Made by a program: the position numbers and the translations under genes
The notes under the pieces: generated by a model
Databases searched by the model: none
Told to the model about the DNA's origin: nothing
What the model saw: only the letters and a program-made list of their open reading frames with translations
Part shown: piece by piece, positions 14,579 to 21,898 of the stretch
Position numbering within the stretch: position 1 is the first letter of the stretch
How the letters are laid out: the number at the start of each line of letters is the position of its first letter
Source of the DNA: Oscillospiraceae bacterium
Lineage (GTDB): Bacteria > Bacillota > Clostridia > Oscillospirales > Oscillospiraceae
Direction of reading: 5' to 3'
Assembly: GCA_902761635.1 (NCBI GenBank)
Contig: CACWLG010000023.1
Location: forward strand, 1 to 34,308
DNA length: 34,308 nt

Positions 14579-15832
14579 ATGAGCTTCATCAAACAGGAGA
14601 GCCGGGAGATCCGCAAGACCATCCTCAGCTTTCTCAAATGGATCCTGATCGCCCATCTCACGGGCGCAGCGGGGGGCCTGGTGGGCTCCGCCTTCCACCT
14701 GAGCGTAAGCTGGGCCACTGCCTTCCGCACAGCCCACCCCTGGATGCTGTATCTGCTGCCCGTTGCAGGCATGGTGATCGGGCTGATCTACCACTTCCTG
14801 CACACCGAGAACAAAAACACCAACACCATCATCGACTCCATCCAGCTCGGGCAGCGGGTACCCCTGGCCCTGACGCCTACCATCTTCTTCGCCACGGTGC
14901 TCACCCATCTGTGCGGCGGCAGCGCCGGACGCGAGGGCGCAGCCCTGCAAATCGGCGGCAGCCTCGGCAACGAGATCGGCATGCTCTGCAAGCTGGACGA
15001 CAAGGACATGCGCATCGCCACCCTCTCGGGAATGAGCGCGGTGTTCTCCGCCCTCTTCGGCACGCCCCTGACCGCCACGGTCTTTGCGCTGGAGGTCATC
15101 TCCGTTGGCGTCATCTACTACTCTGCCTTTGTGCCCTGCCTGGTAGCCTCACTGATCGCCCTGCAGATTGCAAGTCTCTTCGGCATCGCGCCGGAGCATT
15201 TCCTGGTGCAGGAGCTCGCGCTGAACGGGGCAGATGTGCTGCGCACGGCGGGCCTTGCGATCCTCTGTACGGTGATCAGCATTGTGTTCTGCCTGACCAT
15301 GCACGGCACGGAACATTTTCTGCGCAGAAAGATCCCCAATGACTTTGTTCGCGTGGTCATCGGCGGGGCCGTCCTTGTGGCGCTCACGCTGCTGCTGGGA
15401 ACCACGGAGTTTAACGGCGCCGGCATGGTCAGCATCAAGCGCGCCATAGAGGAGGGCGTCACCCGGCCCGACGCCTTTTTCTGGAAGCTGCTGTTTACGG
15501 CCCTGACGCTCGGCACCGGTTATAAGGGCGGCGAGGTGGTGCCCTGCTTCTTTGTCGGCGCAACCTTCGGCTGCGCTGTGGGGGGACTTCTCGGTCTGCC
15601 CTTGGGATTTGCGGCGGCGGTGGGGCTTGTCTGTGTTTTCTGCGGTGCGGTCAACTGCCCGCTTGCTTCAATCCTTCTGTCGGTGGAGCTCTTCGGCTCC
15701 GGGAATCTTGTCTATTACGGCCTGGCCTGCGGCATCGCCTACATGCTCTCAGGCTACTTCGGCCTGTACTCCAGCCAGAAGATCATGTACTCCAAGCTCA
15801 AGGCCGAGTTCATCAACGTCCACGCGCGCTGA
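14579..15832 (+). CDS. CLC-family anion transporter, possibly of the fluoride (CLC-F) type
   Basis: Integral membrane protein (417 residues) of the CLC chloride channel/antiporter fold with about ten hydrophobic segments. The gating-glutamate block is GGSAGREGAALQIGGSLG (113-130, E119); the pore block GTPLTATVFALEV and the later GYKGGEVVPCFFVGATFG are intact. Chloride-type CLCs carry GREGP and an upstream GSGIP; here the former is GREGA, and the region where GSGIP belongs reads NTNTIIDSIQLGQRVPL. That pattern resembles the fluoride/proton antiporter branch, so fluoride export is possible. I saw no fluoride riboswitch in the leader. ATG 14579 has GGAGG eight bases upstream. It is convergent with the TagO-like gene across a shared terminator. 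Confidence 0.88.
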   Translation: MSFIKQESREIRKTILSFLKWILIAHLTGAAGGLVGSAFHLSVSWATAFRTAHPWMLYLLPVAGMVIGLIYHFLHTENKNTNTIIDSIQLGQRVPLALTPTIFFATVLTHLCGGSAGREGAALQIGGSLGNEIGMLCKLDDKDMRIATLSGMSAVFSALFGTPLTATVFALEVISVGVIYYSAFVPCLVASLIALQIASLFGIAPEHFLVQELALNGADVLRTAGLAILCTVISIVFCLTMHGTEHFLRRKIPNDFVRVVIGGAVLVALTLLLGTTEFNGAGMVSIKRAIEEGVTRPDAFFWKLLFTALTLGTGYKGGEVVPCFFVGATFGCAVGGLLGLPLGFAAAVGLVCVFCGAVNCPLASILLSVELFGSGNLVYYGLACGIAYMLSGYFGLYSSQKIMYSKLKAEFINVHAR

Positions 15833-15839
15833 GAAGATA

Positions 15840-15872
15840 AAAGGACCTGTCTCATTTTGAGACAGGTCCTTT
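15840..15872. terminator. Bidirectional terminator between convergent genes
   Basis: Perfect 14-bp stem AAAGGACCTGTCTC/GAGACAGGTCCTTT with a 5-nt loop and T runs on both sides. The final codons and stop of the TagO-like gene lie inside it. Confidence 0.9.
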
Positions 15873-16949
15873 GTTTTTCTGCCGCTCCTGCAGGCGCTGT
15901 TTCTTCCGTTCCTCGCGGGCTTTGGCGCGCCGAGGGTTGCGGATGAAGACCAGGATCCCGATGCCCAGCAGCGTTACCAGGATGGCCGCGATGCAGAGCG
16001 TGCGCACCACGGGGCCGCGGCCTGCGATCCAGAGGCTTATGACCCCGCCGATGGCGGCAATGCCATAAAGCACCAGCACAGTCTGCTTCTGACTCAGGCC
16101 CAGAGCCATCAGCCGATGATGGAAGTGGCCCTTGTCCGCCTGGAAGGGACTCTGCCCGTGGGCCAGGCGCCGGATGACGGCAAAGCCCGTGTCTGCCAGG
16201 GGCAGGGCGAAGGCCACCACGGCCTGCAGCTTGAACAGGCCCAGGATCGAGGCAGTGGCCAGGATGAAGCCCAGAAACTGAGAGCCCACATCCCCCATGA
16301 AAATCTTGGCGGGATTGAAGTTGAAGGGGATAAAGCCCAGGCACGCCCCGATCAAAGCAGTGAGGATGATGGCGGCGGCAGGCTCGGCCGTGAAGAAGAG
16401 GATGGAGCCGGCCAGCAGAAAGAACGAGCAGATGGCCGTGACGCCCGCCGCGAGCCCGTCCAGCCCGTCGATCAGGTTGAACGCGTTGGTGCACAGGACG
16501 ATCCACAGCATGGTCAGCGGCGGGCCCATCCAGCCGAGGTCCATATAGGTCTGGCTGACGGGCCAGGTGATCGCGTCGATCACGAGGCCGAAGCGCACGC
16601 ATACAAAAGCCGCGAACATCTGCAGCACCAGCTTGACCGAGGGGCGCAGGTTCACGATGTCGTCCACAAAGCCCATGCCCGCAATAATGAAGGCGCCGAT
16701 CACAATGCCGTAAATCTTCTCCGAAACGGGCACGAAGAACAGCATCGCGAGGAAAAAGCCCACAATGATCGCAAGGCCGCCCATGCGCGGGATGGGATGG
16801 TCATGCACGCGGCGCTCATCCTTGGGAATATCCATGGCGCCGATCCGCTCGGCAAAGCGTTTGACCGGCGGTGTCATGCGGTTGCAGACCACCAGTGCCA
16901 CCACGAAGGCGGAAAACAACGTCAGCCAGGGGTTTAAGTTCGGAAACAT
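15852..16949 (-). CDS. tagO: Undecaprenyl-phosphate N-acetylglucosamine-1-phosphate transferase (TagO/WecA family)
   Basis: Polytopic membrane enzyme (365 residues) that transfers GlcNAc-1-phosphate from UDP-GlcNAc to undecaprenyl phosphate, the first step of teichoic acid or other wall glycan synthesis. Markers: HDHPIPRMGG (49-58), DDIVNL (96-101), NAFNLIDGLDGLA (155-167), IFMGDVGSQFLG (216-227) and the UDP-sugar loop ADKGHFHHRL near 270. About ten or eleven hydrophobic helices are followed by a strongly basic cytoplasmic tail from about residue 337. The end of that tail (KGPVSK) is encoded by a terminator hairpin. Start after CAGGGAGAACGCTT. In a Gram-positive host TagO is likelier than enterobacterial WecA. 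It could supply lipid-linked primer for the glycan operon at 29-34 kb; that is inference. Confidence 0.92.
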   Translation of the reverse strand: MFPNLNPWLTLFSAFVVALVVCNRMTPPVKRFAERIGAMDIPKDERRVHDHPIPRMGGLAIIVGFFLAMLFFVPVSEKIYGIVIGAFIIAGMGFVDDIVNLRPSVKLVLQMFAAFVCVRFGLVIDAITWPVSQTYMDLGWMGPPLTMLWIVLCTNAFNLIDGLDGLAAGVTAICSFFLLAGSILFFTAEPAAAIILTALIGACLGFIPFNFNPAKIFMGDVGSQFLGFILATASILGLFKLQAVVAFALPLADTGFAVIRRLAHGQSPFQADKGHFHHRLMALGLSQKQTVLVLYGIAAIGGVISLWIAGRGPVVRTLCIAAILVTLLGIGILVFIRNPRRAKAREERKKQRLQERQKNKGPVSK

Positions 16950-16991
16950 AAGCGTTCTCCCTGTTTTCAGTTAGGAGTCAGGATTTTGAAA

Positions 16992-18008
16992 TTAAAACGG
17001 CTTTTCAACAAGCCCGATCTTTTTGCAGACCTTTCTGAGGGTTTTGCGCGCCACGGCGCTTGCCTTCTGCGCACCCTGCGTGTAGACCTCCTGGAGATAG
17101 GCCTTGTCGGCGATGATGTGCTCGGCCTCCTCCCGGATGGGACGCAGACTTTCAATGACCGCCTCGCCCACCTGGGGTTTAAAGACGCCGTAGCCCTTGC
17201 CGTCAAACTCGGCCTCGATCTCGCTGTAGCTCTTGCCGGTGACGGAGGAATAGATGTTCATGAGGTTTGCCACGCCCGGCTTGTTCTCGGGGTCAAAGCG
17301 GACACAATGCTCGGTATCGGAATCCGTGACGGCGCGCTTGAATTTGCGGGCAAGCTCCTCAGGGCTGTCCATCAGGAAGACGCAGCCCTGGGGATCGGAC
17401 TTGGACATTTTGGACGTGGGGTTGGAGAGGCTCATGATCCGCGCGCCCACCTTGGGTATATAGGGCTCGGGCACCTTGAAGGTCTCCCCGTAGAGGTTAT
17501 TGAAGCGGATGGCAATATTGCGCGTCAGCTCACAGTGCTGCTTCTGATCCTCGCCCACAGGGACATAATCCGCCTGGTACAGGAGGATGTCCGCCGCCAT
17601 CAGGGCGGGATAGGTAAAGAGCCCGCCGTTAATATTGTCGGCGTGCTTTAAGCTCTTGTCCTTGAACTGGGTCATGCGGCTCAGCTCTCCGAACATGGTG
17701 TAGCAGTTGAGGATCCAGCCGAGCTCGGCATGCTCGTGCACATGGCTCTGCAGGAAGAGGGTGTTCTTCTCCGGGTCCAGACCGCAGGCGATATACTGGG
17801 CAAGCTGCGTGGTGGAGCGGCGGCGCAGCTCCTTGGGGTCCTGGCGCACGGTGATGGTGTGCAGGTCGGCCATAAAATAATAGCAGTCAAACTGATCCGG
17901 CAGCTCCGCCCAGTTTTTCACCGCGCCGAGGTAGTTGCCAAGGTGCAGATCGCCGGAGGGCTGGATGCCCGAGAGCATGACTTTTTTCTTTTCGCTTGCA
18001 TTATCCAT
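16992..18008 (-). CDS. trpS: Tryptophanyl-tRNA synthetase
   Basis: Class Ic aminoacyl-tRNA synthetase that charges tRNA-Trp. 338 residues, normal for the bacterial TrpRS-I type. The HIGH-equivalent block is GDLHLGNYLGAVKNW (19-33) and the KMSKS loop is SKMSKSDPQG (199-208); DADILLYQAD-like sequence MAADILLYQADYVPVGEDQK (137-156) marks the Trp/adenylate pocket. The start at 18008 has GGGAGGACACC eight bases upstream; the frame stays open further up but crosses the promoter and is not coding. It is divergent from gltX and their -35 boxes overlap. I found no T-box element in the short leader. Confidence 0.97.
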   Translation of the reverse strand: MDNASEKKKVMLSGIQPSGDLHLGNYLGAVKNWAELPDQFDCYYFMADLHTITVRQDPKELRRRSTTQLAQYIACGLDPEKNTLFLQSHVHEHAELGWILNCYTMFGELSRMTQFKDKSLKHADNINGGLFTYPALMAADILLYQADYVPVGEDQKQHCELTRNIAIRFNNLYGETFKVPEPYIPKVGARIMSLSNPTSKMSKSDPQGCVFLMDSPEELARKFKRAVTDSDTEHCVRFDPENKPGVANLMNIYSSVTGKSYSEIEAEFDGKGYGVFKPQVGEAVIESLRPIREEAEHIIADKAYLQEVYTQGAQKASAVARKTLRKVCKKIGLVEKPF

Positions 18009-18051
18009 AAGGGGTGTCCTCCCATGTTGACAAATTTCCACACTTCTATTT

Positions 18052-18080
18052 ATTTTAGCAAAAGAACTGGTACTTGACAA
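18052..18080 (-). promoter_or_regulatory. Promoter of trpS, sharing its -35 with the gltX promoter
   Basis: Minus strand TTGTCA (18080-18075), 17-bp spacer, TAAAAT (18057-18052). Confidence 0.75.
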
Positions 18081-18102
18081 CTGCCAATTTACAAAATAAT
18101 AT
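18074..18102 (+). promoter_or_regulatory. Promoter of gltX, sharing its -35 with the trpS promoter
   Basis: Perfect TTGACA (18074-18079), 17-bp spacer, TAATAT (18097-18102). The hexamer overlaps the trpS -35 by five bases, within TTGACAA. Confidence 0.7.
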
Positions 18103-18118
18103 AACAGAAGGACTTTTC

Positions 18119-18245
18119 CCTCCCTTTTGAAAAAAAGGGGGCAGCCGAAGGCCGGCGGGATTGATCCCTCGCACGCTTTCAGCGTGTACAGGACAGCCGA
18201 TCCCTCGGTCAGCTTCGCTGACAGCTCCCTTTCACAAAGGGGGCT
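18119..18245. repeat. Multi-hairpin intergenic repeat in the gltX leader
   Basis: A chain of small perfect stems: CACGCT-TTC-AGCGTG (18172-18186), GTCAGC-TTC-GCTGAC (18208-18222), CTCCCTTT-CAC-AAAGGGGG (about 18226-18243) and CCCTTTTGAAAAAAAGGGG at the left edge. The outer ends are themselves inverted (CTCCCTTT against AAAGGGGG). Sequences of this style are abundant in the intergenic regions of gut Clostridia; I recall the style, not a named family. It forms most of the leader between the gltX promoter and start codon. Confidence 0.6.
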
Positions 18246-18270
18246 TATATCATCCACACGGAGGAACACT

Positions 18271-19746
18271 ATGAAAGATATAAGCTGGTTCAATGACATG
18301 GAAGCGCGCATCCCCACCGGTGAGGTGCGCACCCGCTTTGCCCCCTCTCCCACGGGCTACATGCATGTGGGCAACCTGCGCACAGCGCTCTATACCTATC
18401 TCATCGCCCGTCACGGGCAGGGCAAGTTCATCCTGCGCATCGAGGATACCGATCAGGGCCGCCTGGTGGAGGGCGCGGTCGATGTCATTTACAAAACCAT
18501 GGCCGAGTGCCATCTGGAGCATGACGAGGGTCCCGATGTCGGCGGCCCGGTGGCCCCCTATGTGCAGACCGAGAGACGGCCGCTGTACAAGGAATATGCC
18601 GAGCTTCTGATGGAGCGCGGCCACGCCTACCGCTGCTTCTGCGAGAAGACCGAGAGCGAGGAGGACAGCGGCGACTTTGGCCGCGGCGACGATCCCTGCC
18701 GCAGCCTGAGCCGGGAGGAATCCGACCGGCGCGCTGCCGAGGGTCAGCCCTATGTCATCCGCCAGCGCATCCCGCATGAGGGCACCACTACCTTCCACGA
18801 CGAGATCTACGGCGACATCACCGTGGAGAACAAGAGCCTTGACGACCAGGTGCTTTTAAAGCGCGACGGCCTGCCCACCTACAACTTCGCCAACGTCATC
18901 GATGACCATCTCATGGGCATCACCCATGTCGTGCGCGGCAGCGAGTATTTAAGCTCCGCCCCCAAGTATAACCTGCTGTATGAGGGCTTCGGCTGGCCCA
19001 TCCCCAAGTACGTCCACTGCTCGCCGGTCATGCGCGACCAGCACAACAAGATGTCCAAGCGCCACGGCGACCCCTCCTATGAGGATCTGATCGCCCAGGG
19101 CTATCTGACCGACGCGGTCATCAACTATGTGACGCTGCTGGGCTGGAGTCCCAGAGGGGAGCGGGAGATCTATTCCCTGGACGAGCTGAAGGAGATCTTC
19201 GATCTCTCCGGCATCTCCAAGTCTCCTGCGATCTTCGACATTGAGAAGCTGCGCTATTTCAACGCCGAGTACATCCGCGCCATGAGCCCGGAGGCCTTTG
19301 CGAAGGTGGCCGAGCCCTTCATCCGGCAGACGGTGAAAAATCCCGCCATCGACGCGCACGCCGTTGCGGCGCTTCTGCAGCAGCGCACCGAGGTCCTGAC
19401 CGAGATCCCCGAAAAGGTGGACTTCTTCGACGCGCTCCCGGACTACGATCCCGAGCTCTTCGTGCACAAAAAATCCAAGTCCGACAAAGACTCCTCCCGT
19501 GCGGTGCTGGAGAAGGTGATCCCGGCCTTTGAGGCCCTTCCCGCATGGAACGACGAGAGCATCATGGATGTGATGGTGACGCTTGCCGAGGCAGAGGGCG
19601 TCAAAAACGCCAAGGTCATGTGGCCCGTGCGAATCGCGGCGGCAGGCAAGGCCGTCACCCCCGGCGGCGCGGTGGAGATCTGCCGTATTCTGGGCAGGGA
19701 CGAGTGCCTCAGGCGCCTGCGCGCAGGCCTCGGGAAGCTGGGCTGA
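18271..19746 (+). CDS. gltX: Glutamyl-tRNA synthetase
   Basis: Class I synthetase (491 residues) that charges tRNA-Glu, and in many Firmicutes also tRNA-Gln for later amidation. RFAPSPTGYMHVGNLRTALY (22-41) contains the HIGH motif, RIEDTDQGR follows, and KMSKRHGD (260-267) is the second catalytic loop. A Cys-rich segment (RCFCEKTESEEDSGDF, later DPC) near 130-150 lies where zinc-binding GluRS proteins have their cysteines. ATG 18271 has CGGAGGA nine bases upstream; the longer frame begins inside the leader repeat. The next gene begins 40 bp after its stop with no visible terminator, so read-through into the protease gene is possible. Confidence 0.97.
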   Translation: MKDISWFNDMEARIPTGEVRTRFAPSPTGYMHVGNLRTALYTYLIARHGQGKFILRIEDTDQGRLVEGAVDVIYKTMAECHLEHDEGPDVGGPVAPYVQTERRPLYKEYAELLMERGHAYRCFCEKTESEEDSGDFGRGDDPCRSLSREESDRRAAEGQPYVIRQRIPHEGTTTFHDEIYGDITVENKSLDDQVLLKRDGLPTYNFANVIDDHLMGITHVVRGSEYLSSAPKYNLLYEGFGWPIPKYVHCSPVMRDQHNKMSKRHGDPSYEDLIAQGYLTDAVINYVTLLGWSPRGEREIYSLDELKEIFDLSGISKSPAIFDIEKLRYFNAEYIRAMSPEAFAKVAEPFIRQTVKNPAIDAHAVAALLQQRTEVLTEIPEKVDFFDALPDYDPELFVHKKSKSDKDSSRAVLEKVIPAFEALPAWNDESIMDVMVTLAEAEGVKNAKVMWPVRIAAAGKAVTPGGAVEICRILGRDECLRRLRAGLGKLG

Positions 19747-19786
19747 TTCCAGGGCACTTCAGGGAGTGTGTTATGGAGGTCTTTAC

Positions 19787-21736
19787 ATGAAGCATCGGAA
19801 AGTCTTTTCCCTTCTGCTGTGCCTTGTCCTGTTCGTGTCCCTGCTGCCCGCCGCGGCGCTGGCAGATACCGGCGATACGATCATCGGCTTTGCCCCGCCG
19901 GGAGACGATGAGACCGTCAGCGTGATGTACAAGCCCGCCCTGACGGAGCTTGAAAAGCGCTTCCCGGCAGCCATGAACGTCACGCTCTCCTCCGGTGCCG
20001 CGGTGAGTACGGCGGTCACCTGGCGCTGTCTGGAGGATTATGACGAGGAGCTGATGGAATTTCACTTTGTCCCCGTGCCCGCTCTCCCCGTGGAAGCGGG
20101 GGTCACGCTGCCCTCGATCACCGTTGTGATCGAGGCCGAATCCGCGCGCGCCGTCATGTCTGAGCCCCGGGAGCGTCCGGAGGCGGAGCCGCCCATTGTC
20201 GGTGCTCTGATTCCGGAAGGGCGCAGAGGAGCCCCACTGCCGTCCTACTACAATGCCTATGAGCGGGACCTGCTGCCGCCGCTGCGCGACCAGAACCCCT
20301 ACGGTACATGCTGGGCTCACGCCTCCATCGGCTGCATCGAAGCCGCCCTCATCCATGACGGAATTGCCGGCACAGACATTGATCTGTCCGAGCTGCATCT
20401 TGTCTATTTCGGCAACCACGAGTATGCCGATGAGAAGGGCTGCAACGTCGGCGACACCGTGGATGTTACGGTTTCCGATTATTACGATTATGGCGGATAT
20501 TCGAGTCTCTCCGTAAACAGGATGGCAAACCTTGTCGGCCCGGCCCGGGAGACGACGGTCCCGTACAGCTGGATCACCGATTATTATCCTGACCCGGAGG
20601 ACGGGCGAAACGACGGCTGCTCGATCCAGCTTTCGAGAGCGTACTACCTCAACAGCAGCGACCTTGATGCGATCAAGTACTGCATTCAGACCTGCGGAGC
20701 TGCGGAGATCGGTTATTACGCCGCAAACGCCAACTACAGCGCTATATACAATTCCTATTACTGCTCCTCCGCCCGCTCGTCGAACCACGAAGTCATGCTG
20801 GTCGGCTGGGACGATTCCTTTTCCCGCTCCAATTTCAGAACCGGCACGCCCGCCGGCGACGGGGCCTGGCTTGTGCGAAACAGCTGGGGCGGCAGCGGCT
20901 ACAGCTATGACGGCTATTTCTGGCTCTCCTATTACGACAAAAGCCTGGACATCGCGACCGCTATGGATGCGATCCCGAACCAGTATGACCACTGCTACGC
21001 TTACAATGGCTCACCCATCCTTTCATGGTACCCCATGGAGAGCAGCCAGGTCACGACAACGCAGCACTACAGCGTTTCCGGCGGGGAGACAATCAGCGCC
21101 GTCGGCGTTGAGACATGCACGGCAGACCTGGACGTCTCCCTCAGCCTGAGCTGCGCCGGAAAAACTGTCACCCAGAGCTTCCGCACCACTTATCCCGGCT
21201 ACTATCTGATCCCCCTGAACGACAGTCTTCCCGTCTCAAATGAATCTACCGCGACGCTGAAGATCACCTATAGCGGCAATAGCACCATAGATATCCCTGT
21301 TGAGGCCAGCGACTACTCTTCCGCGATCTCCTACAACGCTTATTGCGGCAGCGACGGCTTGAGCATCACATTGTCCGATTGGACATTCAGCGCCGAAGAC
21401 GACAGCGTTGTGCGTCTGTTCACGAATAACGGCGCCTCCCCCGTTTACGGCACACCGGACTTTACGCTGCCGGCTTCGCTCAAGACGATTGGCGCCAACG
21501 CCTTTGAGGGCCTCGGCATGCACATTGTCTATGTTCCGGATCCCTGCACCGCCATCGGCGCCCAGGCCTTCCGCGGCTGCGCCGACCTGACTCAGATCCG
21601 TCTGCCGAAAAACTGCACGATCAGCAGCAGCGCCTTTGACGCCTGCACCGCCCCGGTCCAGGTTTTCGCCCCGGCGTGCGGCACGACAGAGGCCTGGTGC
21701 ACGGGCCGCAGCGATGTTGTCTTCATCGCGGAATAG
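19787..21736 (+). CDS. Secreted papain-like (C1A) cysteine protease with C-terminal BspA-type leucine-rich repeats
   Basis: Exported protein of 649 residues. Signal peptide 1-26 (LLLCLVLFVSLLPAAALA). Residues 27-150 form an unassigned propeptide-like region. The C1 peptidase domain spans about 155-390: oxyanion Q169 and nucleophile C175 in LRDQNPYGTCWAHASIG, H334 in SNHEVMLVGWDD, N365 in WLVRNSWGGSGYSYDGYFWL. A beta-rich region (about 400-560) matches the lectin-like domain often attached to such proteases. The end (about 565-640) has LRR_5 units (LPASLKTIGANAFEGLG, then IGAQAFRGCADLTQIRLP). ATG 19787 follows GGAGG; earlier in-frame starts lie inside gltX. It may degrade host or dietary protein or mature surface proteins. 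It ends at a terminator. Confidence 0.9.
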   Translation: MKHRKVFSLLLCLVLFVSLLPAAALADTGDTIIGFAPPGDDETVSVMYKPALTELEKRFPAAMNVTLSSGAAVSTAVTWRCLEDYDEELMEFHFVPVPALPVEAGVTLPSITVVIEAESARAVMSEPRERPEAEPPIVGALIPEGRRGAPLPSYYNAYERDLLPPLRDQNPYGTCWAHASIGCIEAALIHDGIAGTDIDLSELHLVYFGNHEYADEKGCNVGDTVDVTVSDYYDYGGYSSLSVNRMANLVGPARETTVPYSWITDYYPDPEDGRNDGCSIQLSRAYYLNSSDLDAIKYCIQTCGAAEIGYYAANANYSAIYNSYYCSSARSSNHEVMLVGWDDSFSRSNFRTGTPAGDGAWLVRNSWGGSGYSYDGYFWLSYYDKSLDIATAMDAIPNQYDHCYAYNGSPILSWYPMESSQVTTTQHYSVSGGETISAVGVETCTADLDVSLSLSCAGKTVTQSFRTTYPGYYLIPLNDSLPVSNESTATLKITYSGNSTIDIPVEASDYSSAISYNAYCGSDGLSITLSDWTFSAEDDSVVRLFTNNGASPVYGTPDFTLPASLKTIGANAFEGLGMHIVYVPDPCTAIGAQAFRGCADLTQIRLPKNCTISSSAFDACTAPVQVFAPACGTTEAWCTGRSDVVFIAE

Positions 21737-21746
21737 GAAAAGCATA

Positions 21747-21787
21747 CCCTCTCCCGGCGGATTTGAACCCGGGAGGGGGCTTTCTTT
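21747..21787 (+). terminator. Intrinsic terminator after the protease gene
   Basis: CCCTCTCCCGG pairs with CCGGGAGGGGG (one G-T pair) around an 11-nt loop, followed by CTTTCTTT. Confidence 0.8.
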
Positions 21788-21808
21788 CAGCAAAATATTG
21801 TGCTGAAA
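21785..21808. promoter_or_regulatory. Palindromic operator candidate upstream of uxuA
   Basis: Perfect 8-bp arms TTTCAGCA and TGCTGAAA around an 8-bp AT-rich centre, 15 bp upstream of the predicted -35. Size and position fit a LacI- or GntR-family regulator of hexuronate use, which is not encoded in this window. Confidence 0.5.
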
Positions 21809-21823
21809 ATGTAATTTTAGCAG

Positions 21824-21851
21824 TTGTTTTTTTGACCGGGACTGTTACAAT
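21824..21851 (+). promoter_or_regulatory. Predicted promoter of uxuAB
   Basis: TTGTTT (21824-21829), 16-bp spacer, TACAAT (21846-21851), 47 bp before the uxuA start. Confidence 0.55.
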
Positions 21852-21898
21852 AAAAGCACCAAAGAATCAATGAACAGCATAATAAGGAGGAACAAACC

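Noticed and set aside
18009-18270. T-box riboswitch controlling trpS or gltX
   Set aside because: No AGGGTGGNACCGCG-type sequence on either strand; the gltX leader is a hairpin repeat.
21747-21780. tRNA-like T-loop (minus strand GGGTTCAAATCC) in the hairpin after the protease gene
   Set aside because: No acceptor, D or anticodon arm can be built from the adjoining 70 bases, and the strong stem plus T run is explained by a terminator.
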